From Homarus americanus (taxonomy: Eukaryota; Arthropoda; Malacostraca; Decapoda; Nephropidae): a DNA stretch of 64,000 nucleotides. Shown in pieces: positions 12,790-23,415 of the stretch; the stretch's first letter is position 1, and every line of letters begins with the position of its first letter. The translations under genes were made by a program, and so were the position numbers. The stretch is taken from the NCBI RefSeq assembly GCF_018991925.1, contig NW_024736071.1:11401302-11465301 (forward strand), read 5' to 3'. The notes below the pieces were generated by a model. It ran no database searches. It was not told where the DNA came from and worked only from the letters and a program-made list of their open reading frames with translations.

Positions 12790-13710
12790 CAGATACAGGA
12801 AAGTGCAGAGAATTGCTTCATGACCTGTACATGACCTTCATCGACCTAACCAATGCCTTCGACTTGGTCAACAGGGAAGCCCTCTGGCGGACCCTCAACC
12901 GTTTTGGCTGCCCACCAAAAGTCATCGCCATTGTGAGGCAACTCCACGATGGCACCCAGTCTGAATTCTTCCCCATAAGAACAGGAGTAAAACAAGGATG
13001 TCTACTAGCACCAATTCTCTTTTCCATTTTCTTGGCGGCCTTCCTTACCAGTGTCAGTGCCAATTTAGCCGGCGGGGTGGACATCGAGTACCGGATGAAG
13101 GGTCTTTTCAACATAGACGACTCCAGGCGGGAAAAAATATGTCGTCAGCTTCCATTACTGAACTTCAGTATGCAGACGACCTCACCTTTGTTGCTCACAC
13201 TGAACGCGACCTATAGGAAATCTTAACACCTATTCAGATACGTATACACACTTCGGCCAAGATTGTACATAAGACTCAGATTCTCTTTCAGCCTGCCCCT
13301 GGTTCAGCCACACCTCCACCATCCATCCAGCTCAACAGTAATACCCTCTCTAATGTTACCCACTTTCAGAATCTCGGCTCCCACCTGTCCATCACCGTAG
13401 ACATCGATAAAGAGATTCAACGCAGTAATGCTTGGAGGAGCACCACACAAAGTGTCAATACTTTCGAATTAGCCTGACTGCATACCGAGGCAGACAAGCG
13501 TCAACGCCGGAAAGACGCTGTCACCGCCCCTCCCGCGCTAGATGTAGCCCTCCTCATGTTCAACATCTGTGGACGACCCTGCCGGTCCCGTATCAACCTC
13601 TCTAGTCACCTCAGAACTCACCAGCGAAAGTGACGTCCTTAATAACTCATATCATTGTCTCATTGCTGGATGATCGTCATACTCGATTCCGAGTGACAGC
13701 AAAGTAGTAG
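12790..13710 (+). mobile_element. RTE-like LINE fragment, copy 1, inside a minisatellite
   Basis: The plus strand encodes RT motifs TFIDLTNAFDLVNREALW, GVKQGCLLAPILFSIFL and, after a frameshift, LQYADDLTFVAHTE (YADD catalytic motif). The ADIDKEIQ-like block is then joined directly to SNAWRSTTQSVNTFELA, so the usual YGSETW region is deleted. The end encodes a C2H2-like finger, FNICGRPCRSRINLSSHLRT. The 3' end is (GTA)n. Minisatellite of one family lies on both sides. Confidence 0.8.
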
Positions 13711-13711
13711 T

Positions 13712-13915
13712 AGGTGGAGGTGCCTATGTGTGTGTATGGTGGGGGTGTCTGTGTATGTGGTGGAGGTGTGCATGTGTGTGTGGTGGAAGTGCCAATGTTT
13801 GTGGTGGAAGTGCCAGTTTTTGTGGTGGAGAGGCAAATATGTGTAGTGGAAGGGCCAATGTTTGTAGTGGAGGTCCCTACGTGTGTGAAGTGGAGGTGCC
13901 TGTGTGTGTGTTGCG
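13712..13915. repeat. Minisatellite, right half
   Basis: The same GGTGGAGGTGCC/GTGGTGGAAGTGCC units as at 12.4-12.8 kb. Confidence 0.85.
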
Positions 13916-13929
13916 TCACATATCGTTGA

Positions 13930-15110
13930 CGATATAATGTTATTACTGCGCCTCAACAATAAGGTATTTAAGCGCGCAACTAAGTTAGTAACTACACTAG
14001 TCCATCAACAACCATAAATTAGTCCCATATCAGGCACAGGTCAGAAAGGTAAGGTTATTTTTCCTGTTGTCTCGATATTTGTGAAGCAGTTAGGGTTTTG
14101 AAACTACAAGTCGGTGTTGATAATGATTATACCTGTGGTTCTGCCTCAACCCAGAGTTATTAACCAATCAACCACAGGCCACCTTCTCTATGACAATTTA
14201 ATCCCGGGAGGTCAGTTGACTGCTGGCCCACTGCGGTAACCGTTAACAAAACACTGTCTGCACTTGTTTACCCACACATGACGGGAATGGTTAGGAAAGG
14301 AGGCACTGAGGGAGGGAGGGGGGGGTTGAGAGTAGGGAGGGTGAGGTTTTAGAACAAGGTGTGTTAAAGTAATTAAGGGCAATGGAGCGGAGAATGGCGG
14401 GGAGTGTGGGGAGTGCATGTGGAGGAGTGGGAAGGCTGGCATGTGAGAGGGAGTGGATAACAGATGTATGGGACTAATGGCAGGGGAATGAAGTGAAGAA
14501 ATAGGTTTATGGGGATGAAGTGACGGTTTTGTAAGGTGGGGAGAGTATCACTGTGGGGAGATGAAAGGAATGCCCTAGGAGGAGAGAGGATTAGTAGGGG
14601 AGGAGAGAAAGGGTGTTTTTAAATGGAAAGAAAAAAAAAGTGAGGGGAAGGGAGTGTATGGGAACAGAGAAGTTTGCATGAGGTGAGGAGGAAGTTGAAT
14701 TGCGGCGCAGTAAAGTGTATCACGATAAGAGGGGTGAATATCATTACTAGAGGCTAAAACAGACTATAGTAATGTGAGATTTATTTGGTCCGGGAGGCTG
14801 AGAGTTACAACATTATACGTCAGGGACAATATCTACAATACCAGGTGTTTTGTATGTTAGTGATGTGAAAGAAACAAATACTCGTATGTTACTATACTTG
14901 GCAGGTGTTTAATCGTATCTATTATTCAGTTATCATTTACACTTTTTTTATAGTGACGTCATTAAAGGGACTGTGTCTAACTGGTTGGTACACACTTAAG
15001 ATATCTGATGTCGTTGAGTCATGGTGTTTATAACTCAAACTAAGATATAAATAAAGCCTGAAGGACGGACGATGAGGAACACCTTTGAGTGCTATGAACC
15101 ATGTTAAGTA
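13930..15110. other. Unique, partly G-rich sequence
   Basis: 14,280-14,700 is rich in GGGAGG and GGAGTG on the plus strand. No gene is visible. A CTTAACC-family repeat fragment lies at 15,119-15,180. Confidence 0.55.
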
Positions 15111-15529
15111 TATTATTATGGTTAACGCCAGACGATTTTCATTCAGGTGAGGGGAACCTTCAGCAATCAAAGGGTTAAGGTATCACAGTTAATGTCAACT
15201 TCGAATTACAGTTACAGAACACTGTCATGTGCATCATCAAGTTAAGTTCCATCAGTAAGTAACAAACAACGTTTATGAAAATGACCTAAACGCAGAGCCA
15301 AACCAAACATAACGTTCAATACTGTAACTGAATGTGGGAAAATAGATTTAACTGTCCAACGTCTGGCAGGTGTATACTATATTATATATCTATCTATGTA
15401 TCGTTCCGTCTTGGCTTCACTGTTCCTGGGGAGGAAACAGGGATCATGATACAGGACCGTAATACAACAACGATACGAGTGCATATTGGCTATAAAAGAT
15501 AACCGTTCAGGGTTCACACACACACACAC

Positions 15530-16145
15530 TACTACTACTACATCCAGCTATGATACAATGATATGAGTTATTAAGGATGTCGCCTACGTTGGTGAATTCA
15601 GAGGTGGCTAAAGAGGCCGATACGGGACCTGCAGGGTCGTGGAGGGCTACATCTAGTGCAGGAGGGGCGGCGGCAGCGTCTTTCCGGCGTTGGCGCTTGT
15701 CTGCCTCGGTATACAATCGGGCTAACTCGAAAGTATTGACACTTTGTGTGGTGCTCTTCTAAGCATTACTGTGTGGAGTAATCGTCTCCTAGGTGAGGGG
15801 GGTCGATTTGGTACTTTTTTCAGGTTTGTCTTAAATCTATCCTTATACCTTTCAATTGTCCGCCAGCGTTACGATTACTATTCGTTAGGTGACTGTAAAG
15901 TAGCTGCTTTGGCAGTCTACTGTCGTCCATGCGGGTAACATGGCCAGTCCAGCGTAGTTGTTCATGGATGCTCCTATAGTTGGTGTCAGCAAGAATACTG
16001 GGATTTGTTCTCTTGTATTCCCAGCGAACTCGAGGATGGAACGTAGACTACGTTGGTGAAAGTTTTCAAGAGCCTTGAGGTGCCTCCTGTAGGTGACCCA
16101 TGTCTCGCTGCCATATAACAGGGTGGAGAGGACCACTGCTCGATA
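15530..16145 (-). mobile_element. RTE-like LINE fragment, copy 2 (inverted, tail-to-tail with copy 1)
   Basis: The minus strand encodes YRAVVLSTLLYGSETWVTYR then RHLKALENFHQRSLRSIL, followed by ESTTQ-like and TEADKRQRRKDAAAAPP blocks that match copy 1. It also ends in (GTA)n. A (TAA)n tract marks its truncated 5' side. Confidence 0.8.
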
Positions 16146-16160
16146 TAATAATAATAATAA

Positions 16161-16231
<71 letters not shown>
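16146..16231. repeat. (TAA)n microsatellite
   Basis: (ATA)n with two interruptions, at the 5' side of LINE copy 2. Confidence 0.97.
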
Positions 16232-16389
16232 TAATAATGTTACACAATGTAAACTTACATAATCACGTCTGATGTTATAATACAAACAAATAGTAAAGAC
16301 AAATATCTCTCATGTTTAATTGTTGATGGACGAGAGTAATTAATTAATAACATCAACGAACATGTCGGATGATGGTAGCGCACTCAAGG

Positions 16390-16390
<1 letters not shown>

Positions 16391-16441
<51 letters not shown>
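16391..16441. repeat. (TG)n microsatellite
   Basis: About 25 TG units. Confidence 0.97.
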
Positions 16442-16443
<2 letters not shown>

Positions 16444-17261
16444 AAGTATTTTAAACACGAAAAACCTTTCTTCAGAATAAAACTAACAGTAAGAACAGGT
16501 ACAAAATGATAACATCGACGTACAGTACTGTACAGCCAAACACTGATACAACCACACAATTCCTTATAGCAAATAAAAAACTCTACAAATAACTGTAAAT
16601 ATGAATAAATACAAATGTAATTAAAATGACCAACTTCAATACTTATATTAAACTGCCGCTCCCAAGACACATTTAAGTGTTCTATCTTACAATGATAATG
16701 ATAAGAAAAGGCTTAGTAAAAGAAGAAGCAACACGTATGGGTGTATAGAAGGAGTTACAAAGAGAAACACGCGAGGACACAGACAAACAAAGAAATAGAG
16801 AGAAGGAAAGCTAAAAGGTTAGCAAATAAACACACATACACAGACAAACAGACAGACAGACACAGACAGACAGGTAGGGAGAGACAGAGAGAATGTTGAA
16901 CATAAATAGAAGATCAAATTCATAATAACATGTGAACGGGTGGTGGCGGGTTAGGCTGGCCGACTCGCATGTACATAGAGGGGGAGAGTTCAAGGCGGGG
17001 TCCAGTGGTGGTGGATGTATGGTGCCAGGGGACGGGTCCTGCTGGTGGCATCGCCGACACATCTGGATTCAGCCTTGAGCTTGGGCGGTATACAGCCTAA
17101 CGTGTTACTACCTGTGTGGGTGGGCCCTAAGACGAACCACTGGCCTCCACGTGGCAGGGTCTGGTAACTGGGAGTTAATCTCAGGCTAACAGTGGTCGCA
17201 CATTTTGTCACCTGAGAGAGAGAGAGATACACACAACAGTTAAATGACTATGATAAGTGCC
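16442..17261. other. No gene; (CAGA)n-rich stretch
   Basis: Contains ACAGACAGACAGACAC-type simple sequence at 16,838-16,880 and a short GA run at 17,215. Remaining open frames are unsupported. Confidence 0.55.
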
Positions 17262-17505
17262 TTATTGTGAGAAACAATATACTGTATGTATGTTGTGTTG
17301 TCAATGGTAAGAGAAACAATTGAGACCCTGCAGTTGTATGTAAATGAGGCAGAAAGTCAGATCAGCAACCTGGGACTTAGTCACAATTTTCGTGATGCCA
17401 TATGGCAGCAGGGTCTACCATTAGACAACACATTATGTTTCCAATATCTTCCCAGGCGGTAGTACCTCCCTGTTTGGTAGCTGCCTACTACCTACTACCT
17501 GAAGC
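17262..17505 (+). repeat. Dispersed repeat family with small conserved frame, copy 1
   Basis: It aligns closely with 44,040-44,260, and inverted with 32,205-32,340. The frame TIETLQLYVNEAESQISNLG continuing LSHNFRDAIWQQGLP to QYLPRR-stop is open here too. It lacks the left, microsatellite-containing part seen in the other copies. Confidence 0.7.
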
Positions 17506-17509
17506 AAAT

Positions 17510-18640
17510 ATATTAATTCATACGCACATATAGACTTAATCATATAAAAAATTTCCTTTAGAATAAGTTAACACTAGCATAAAATATATTACCCATTGTA
17601 TATGTGACCAGATAGAACCACGGGTTAACAGTTTAAGATCTATTCATAACTTCTAAAGATACTCACAGACCATAGTTATGCAGGATGTTAAAAATAGTGC
17701 CACTCGTGAACAAATAATTAGTGTGTTCCAATGATTGTATTTATCATAAATAAAAAAATGTCAGTAAACCTCAGATATCATGTATGGGGGGTAACTAAAC
17801 ATACAGATAATTCCTTATATATGATCTTAATACTAATATACGTATATATAAAAATCACAGAGAGAACAATTATACAAGAACTTAAGGTAATAAATGCACA
17901 CAGGTCACAATCAAGACACAGAAAGGTTCACTAGCCAGGTATAACGACAAGTATTGTGTCCAAGTACTGTGCAAGGAATCGATGGCGAAAGTACACAGGC
18001 AGGACATAAGTTGTACATAAATTGTTTTTTAAGACTGACACGTCCCTAGACTTAAGAGAATTAGTACACAAGATTGATACAGAGAGATGCGTAAAGACCA
18101 CCACCACCATGATGACTGGTTGATATCTTATGGTGGTGTGTGGAAGACTCATTATATATCCATCGTTTCGAGAAAATTTCCTCAGCGGGTTGGGGGGATG
18201 GGAGGAAGGCAGTGAGCGAGGGGCCAGGAAGCTCACCGGAAAAGTTCCGGATAACTCCCGGAAGGTAGTGGCAACGTTAACAACCATAAGGGAGGAAAAC
18301 ATCTAAAAAGTGATGATATCTGATCATTGCGTACTATCAAGACTAAGATATTAAACTAATAATCAACAAGCGACTCTTCATACTCCAGCCTTCACACCCC
18401 TACACATACACTCCCACCATTTTCTTTTCCATTACCTTCAATTATTTTAACATACCTTACCCTCATACCTCCCCCACCCCCATACTCTCACACAGCCCTC
18501 CCTCCCTAAATAATTTGTTTGACTTTGTACAGTATCATCGACACTTACCAAAGACAGAAGGTGAAGCTGCCCGGCGTCACTGTCAATAATACCATTACAG
18601 AGTAGCCAGTGTGTGGGGGATGCAAGAACTCTAGTGAAAA
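17510..18640. other. Unique sequence downstream of gene A
   Basis: A 123-codon minus frame (17,931-18,302) shows no domain, and I do not call it. Confidence 0.55.
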
Positions 18641-18652
18641 TATTTTATCTTA

Positions 18653-18658
18653 TTTATT
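18653..18658 (-). terminator. Gene A polyadenylation signal
   Basis: An AATAAA hexamer on the minus strand lies about 120 bp past the gene A stop codon. It is the first canonical signal I see downstream. Confidence 0.6.
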
Positions 18659-18778
18659 GACGAACACGAACAACATTAATGTTTTCCATATAGTTAAATT
18701 ATGTTCAATTAATCTTATGATCGTCGCTTAGTCGCTATTTCAGACATAACGGTACATGCTTCTCGATATTAATTCAAC

Positions 18779-18992
18779 TTAAAATTCTGGTCTAATCTTT
18801 TCGACCAGGTGTCCCGAGAAGGTGGTGTAGGACTCATCATGTGGGTGTTCGTAGAGTTCTCCCTGTTGTAGATACAGGTAGACTTCATCACCTGTTTCGA
18901 GCTGTAGGAGAGCAGAGTTAGAACCTTGCTGGTAGCCGTTCTTGCTGCCGTACGCCGTCACCTGGTACACCCCGTTCTTCATGAGTGCCAGC
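18779..18992 (-). CDS. Gene A terminal coding exon
   Basis: The exon begins LALMKNGVYQVTAYGSK and ends TFSGHLVEKIRPEF before a TAA stop. It contains the final C1q strands (SALLQLETGDEVYLYLQQG). The acceptor is CCACAG. Compared with gene B, the C terminus is four residues longer. Confidence 0.92.
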
Positions 18993-19528
18993 CTGTGGAC
19001 GTCATATACACATTAGCTACTTCAAGTTAATATGTGAAGAAAGTTTATAAATTCAACACACCTTCAATGGTGTATGTACAAGGAAAAGATAAATCTACAA
19101 ATATATGAGTTTGGATGTGTGAAGGTCTCCTATTTATGTACAGGGTAATTATTTCTAAAAATGACACTCACCATCGATGAGTGTACGATTGACTGTGCCT
19201 TACCGATTATTTCAATCTATTTCTGATTTGGAAAATTCGAACACACGTGTCTATAGTAAAGACCATATGGATCAACAACTGTGTGTCATCAATACTATAT
19301 TAAGTAACTCATCCTAACACAGCACAACACAAACTTACCTAACAATTAATATAAAGTTCGGCAATCTTCAGGTAAAGCGTCGTCTTGAGTGAAAGTGAGA
19401 CACATTTGTCACAGACACAAACTTCCATGGAACTCTAAGTGACAACATACAGATATTCTTAAATTGGTCTTAACGTTTGATCAGACGATTAACCCCAAAC
19501 AGCTAGCACGGCACATAGTGTATGTACA

Positions 19529-19604
<76 letters not shown>

Positions 19605-20515
19605 ATTTAATTTTGGGGTAAATTTAAACTATATTCACGTAGGAGACACCTTAGTATACAGAGCGATCTACAGTATCTCTTATAACTCTCAAGTATTTAC
19701 TGTATTTTGACACATTAGTTGATGAAGCGCAGTTAAAACAATTTGTCAACGACCTCCTGGAAGAGACTTAAACAAAATTAGGCTGAGTACAATCCATGTA
19801 TATGTCCAGTAAAGGTTACCTTCCTATTTTTACCATCGAATTGGGACAGAGAAACGTTGTTCCTTTTTTTGGCATCTTGAGTTAGGCGGTTAAAGTACCA
19901 ATAAAATACGCAGTGTGTTCTAGTGTCAACTGTCAGGTACGTGTTTACTGCAGTTACAGAGAGGCGTGGCATGGTAGTGACATCCCCCACTGGTACTCAC
20001 GTGAAGTCTTGTGTTTCAGAGGACTGGGCGTGGAAAGTGAAGAAGTAGGTGCCCGGGCAGGGGGCGATGAACTTGCTGTCACTCTGAGACCAGGCGCCTC
20101 GGTTTGTTAGAACATCCTGCAAGAGTCACAGATGAGATGCTGATACTGACTTGATAAAAGTATAGAACATACAAATCAGGTCTCAAGGGTTTCTATTACA
20201 TCATTAATATATGAGGAGAGAATTGAAAAAAAACACACCTATATTTTTTCTGTTATCACAAACTCAAGGTAATGTTGTTAGCCACTTGCCTGGAACCTGA
20301 CGACGTTCAAGGCCTGTCTAGTACGGCCGACGGCCTTCCGCACGCTGAACCCAGACGGACACTCCCAAAACCTGGTGAAAGATGAGTGTTGGAGGACCTA
20401 ATACAGGAGCACGCTATTTCTATACTGGACAAATATCTTAACCATACTGGACAAATATCTTAACACGGATTGGAGAACGTATTGTACGTATGACGTTTAG
20501 CCATCAATTATTACC

Positions 20516-20612
<97 letters not shown>

Positions 20613-20889
20613 CTTCTCCACATAATTATTAATGTTAATATTCAACTCATAAAAATTTTATGGTAAATATTTAATATGAAAATTTGTAGCTGTGAGTCCA
20701 ATAAACAGAATAATTTACTCTTCGTTAAGCGCCGTCACTACTACAACAAAAGGTGAGGAAGACTCACTCAATTGGAGGTATGCCACCGGGGCCGAGAACC
20801 GGGCCCGGTGGCGGGGCCTGTGGTGGGGCCAGGCTATTCACCGCCATTACACACACCGCCGCCAAGACCATCAACATAATTCCTGCCAT
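18779..20889 (-). CDS. Gene A: secreted C1q-domain protein, 4 coding exons, 177 aa
   Basis: Coding exons, in transcript order, are 20889-20768, 20371-20290, 20116-20001 and 18992-18779. The intron phases are 2, 0 and 2. The product starts with a hydrophobic signal peptide (about residues 1-20), then a Pro/Gly-rich linker (about 21-41), then a C1q domain (about 45-177). C1q hallmarks visible are FSVRKAV (first strand), VLTN, APCPGTYFFTFHA, the GD-VYL strand and a C-terminal TFSGHLVE. No collagen Gly-X-Y stalk is present, so this is a globular-head-only secreted C1q protein. Proteins of this family form trimers and act as secreted ligands or pattern-recognition molecules; the role here is inferred only from the family. 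The ATG was chosen because a CAG acceptor directly precedes it and gene B has the same arrangement. All splice sites are GT-AG except the donor at 20289-20288, which is GC. Confidence 0.9.
19530..19597. repeat. (TA)n in gene A's last intron
   Basis: About 34 TA units in the intron 20000-18993. Confidence 0.97.
20001..20116 (-). CDS. Gene A coding exon 3 (C1q core)
   Basis: This exon encodes DVLTNRGAWSQSDSKF followed by IAPCPGTYFFTFHAQ, the most diagnostic C1q block (VLTN, then F-x-APxxG-x-YFF). It is 116 nt long, identical in length and phase to its gene B counterpart. The acceptor is CTTGCAG and the donor is AC|GTGAGT. Confidence 0.92.
20290..20371 (-). CDS. Gene A coding exon 2 (start of C1q domain)
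   Basis: This exon encodes residues 41-68, including ECPSGFSVRKAVGR, the first strand of the C1q fold. The acceptor is CACCAG. The reading frame and the gene B alignment require the exon to end at CCAG|GCAAGT, a GC donor. The nearby GT at CAG|GTTCCAG would remove seven bases and shift the frame. Confidence 0.85.
20519..20610. repeat. (TA)n in gene A's second intron
   Basis: About 46 TA units. A 22-bp direct duplication (TACTGGACAAATATCTTAA) lies nearby at 20,426-20,465. Confidence 0.97.
20768..20889 (-). CDS. Gene A coding exon 1 (signal peptide and Pro-rich linker)
   Basis: This exon encodes residues 1-40 plus two bases of codon 41. It begins MAGIMLMVLAAVCVMAV, a typical signal-peptide core, and continues into a linker rich in Pro and Gly. 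The acceptor TTTCCTCAG abuts the ATG and the donor is GA|GTGAGT. The linker contains GP and GPGG but no regular Gly-X-Y triplets, so it is not collagen. Confidence 0.85.
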
Positions 20890-21383
20890 CTGAGGAAAGA
20901 AGACCAGTAGCTTACTTAGAACCACGTCTGTTATGTTGCTTCCAGAGAAGTGTTAAGAAGTGTACAATATATTAAAAATTGATAAAGTACAGAATATAAA
21001 AGAAATACAAAATGGTAAAACTGAAAGGTTTGTAAGTGAGAAGGGTGTTGTTCAGAAGAATCCTACCCAACAGTCTAGGTACTGTACACCGGTGCCCTCC
21101 TGTACTAGCATTGAACTCATGCGAGATAAACTCATCAGGAACAACGGGATGATTAAACAAGGCACTGGCTGCTTCCTTCTCCTGGCAAACAGGTAAATTA
21201 TAATCGTCAAAATGGAGATTTACTGAGTACAAAAGTTGATAGTTTGTTTAGCAACTAATTCTGTATCCAGGTGTTTATTATTGCTGCACTTACGTTAACA
21301 TGAATGAAGAAACAAAGATCACCTTCCGTCTATACGAGTGAGAGATGTTGTTAGTGTTAGTTAGTAACCTGTTATACACTCAC

Positions 21384-21425
21384 CTCTCAGAACAAGTGTT
21401 GCTGATGCAGGCTGCAGGGACACGC
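21384..21425 (-). other. Gene A non-coding first exon (5' UTR)
   Basis: About 30 bp downstream of a TATA box the sequence runs to TTCTGAGAG|GTGAGTG, a strong splice donor at 21383-21382. Gene B has the same CTGAGAG|GTGAGTG exon end at the same distance from its TATA box. The 5' boundary is an estimate from TATA spacing. Splicing joins GAGAG to the ATG and gives a purine at -3 and G at +4. Confidence 0.7.
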
Positions 21426-21448
21426 AGGCTCTCCTAACCCGCCGTCAC

Positions 21449-21458
21449 CTTATATACC
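21449..21458 (-). promoter_or_regulatory. TATA box of gene A
   Basis: The minus strand reads GGTATATAAGG. It sits 72 bp upstream of the first-exon donor, against 71 bp in gene B. Transcription is expected to start near 21,425. Confidence 0.7.
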
Positions 21459-21559
21459 TCTTGATGACGTAACTAGCGTCAAGGGTATTGGGGTACCTCA
21501 AGGTTAACTAAAACGGGACGCGTCACTAAGAGCCGGGAGCCGGATTCTATCCGCTCAGT

Positions 21560-21781
21560 AAAATGAATTATTATTTCATAGAGTAAATCAGGGTCGCGGG
21601 GTGTCCTCAATAGGGTCGCGAGGGGCCCTCAGACAATTTTAAGAATATAGTACTTATCATAAAGTCAAACAAATTTTTGCTTAACATTTAAGCTATATGA
21701 TATATTATATGCCTGAGGGACACGACACCGTATTGTTGGGAAATTTAGGGTCACAGCTAAAAAAGGTTGGGAACCACTGGC
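21560..21781. mobile_element. hAT-derived repeat, one end only
   Basis: The right end reads AAAGGTTGGGAACCACTGG, a hAT terminus. The body contains GGGTCGCGAGGGGCCC and TTAGGGTCACAGC. No matching left terminus or target duplication is clear. It lies 100-330 bp upstream of gene A's TATA box. Confidence 0.6.
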
Positions 21782-21892
21782 CTACACCCAGGGTCAGATC
21801 CTCCTATGGAGACTTTCTAATGACTGCTCCACCCTACAAACAGAGTTGGTAGCAATCATCAAACCCTAGACCCCAAAACGTTTTGACTGTAA

Positions 21893-22020
21893 TCGCTCAA
21901 AGGAGCGATTTTGGTTTGTGCAGGAGAATACGACCCTTGTCGTTGACGCGTATTATACTCGTCGCGTCAACGACAAGGGTCTTATTGTCCTGCACAAACC
22001 AAAATCGCTCCTATGAGCGA
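21893..22020. repeat. Near-perfect hairpin, 58-bp arms
   Basis: Arms 21893-21950 and 21963-22020 are reverse complements with three mismatches, around a 12-nt loop. Blocks include GCGATTTTGGTTTGTGCAGG and ACCCTTGTCGTTGACGCG. It is likely a small MITE, but its terminal motif and target duplication are unclear. It begins about 440 bp upstream of gene A's TATA box. Confidence 0.85.
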
Positions 22021-23016
22021 GACTCTTGACAAACACAACAATTAAGATAATTTGTAATAGACAACTGATCTTTACATCACTCACTTGTTTTAAGATATCT
22101 CTTCTTTCTCCTTATTCGATTGTTTATATATTTCAATGGTAGTTGTCCTTATGAAGTCTGTACTCTTCTTCCACCTTTTCTATAACATATTATTTAAGAC
22201 CTTGTCTCTCGTGCCTTCATGTATAAGACACACATTCAAGAGGAATACATTTTCTTTGTACTTAATGAAAGCTGGATAAGGAAATATTTAATTAATGTTT
22301 TTGCTTAAAAATTAACCTATAATTACTGTAACTGAAGACACACTTTACAGGAAATACTCATCAAAGTTACTTAGTAAACTACAGTTCTTAAATTTTTCGT
22401 GTTCATGTCAGTAAACGCTGTTAATATATTCTTAAAATTTCATGATAAACCCTCAATTTCATTATATTCTTTTAGGTTTTATATATTGTAACTTGGGTTC
22501 TACGATCTTATATTTATCGGAAGACTTATGGAAATCTTATTTACTCGTGAAAATAAGAAAATTTCATCCAGCATGGCAATGAAACAAATCAGCTAGTTCT
22601 TCAACCTGGGAAATTCAGAGACACGACCAACTTATCAAGAACATTAGTTGCAACAACTAATGGTTCAGACTTATGTATTTAACGAGATTAAAAGAATACC
22701 AAGAAGTAAAGGATTATTTATACTTGCACTAACACTTACCTCCTGCCGTAATGCTTTTATCCCTTTCAACTTGCCCTTCTCAGTAAAATAAGGTAAATAC
22801 ATAGGAATGTCAGTAGAAACGATCGTAGACTGATTACATTTAAGGATTTGAACCAAACAGGAATGGCGGAATAGATCTGAACAATAAGAGCATAATGTTT
22901 CATTCAATTACCAGAGAGAATTAGTGATTTTGTTCAAGATTTGTAATTGATTGGTTATGGTTAATATTTTCATTATTTACTTATAACAGGTAGTGTCCAT
23001 GTTAGATTTGATTGAT

Positions 23017-23120
23017 TTCTTAACCTCTTCACTACAGGGACGCTATTTTAGTATTTTAATTGGTTAGCACCAGACGATTTTATTCCTCTCAGAGGGGACC
23101 CCGTACACAGGGGGTTAAGG
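23017..23120. repeat. Short dispersed repeat with CTTAACC/GGTTAAG ends
   Basis: The ends are short inverted repeats (TTTCTTAACC and GGTTAAGGAAA). The core contains CACTACAGGGACGC and CCAGACGATTTTATTC. Partial relatives occur at 15,119-15,180 and 32,083-32,150. Confidence 0.5.
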
Positions 23121-23277
23121 AAAATAAGAATATACTTCTCCCGTTTCTAGTACTTTCTTCTGTTCTTGTGTAAGCCTTGAAGGACACACATAACACCGAC
23201 ATCTTGAGTGGTAACGCACGGCAATCATCTGACATAAACCTAATGTTCTTTACAAGAAACCTGTCATGTCATGGAAA

Positions 23278-23415
23278 CACTACCTTACTCCCTCCTCACT
23301 CACTCCTCGTCACTACCTCACTCACTCCTCGCCTCTACCTCACTCACTCCTCACCTCTACCTTACTCACTCCTCACACCTACCCCACTCACTCCTCACCT
23401 CTACCTCCCTCCCTC
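23278..23415. repeat. CT-rich array (CTCACTCACTCCTCGCCTCTAC)
   Basis: About seven units near 20 bp: CTCACTCACTCCTCACCTCT and relatives. Confidence 0.8.

Noticed and set aside
19913..20110. 65-codon plus frame
   Set aside because: It is antisense to gene A coding exon 3.
20768..20889. Collagen stalk in gene A (GPVLGPGG)
   Set aside because: Only two GP motifs occur; there is no regular Gly-X-Y series.
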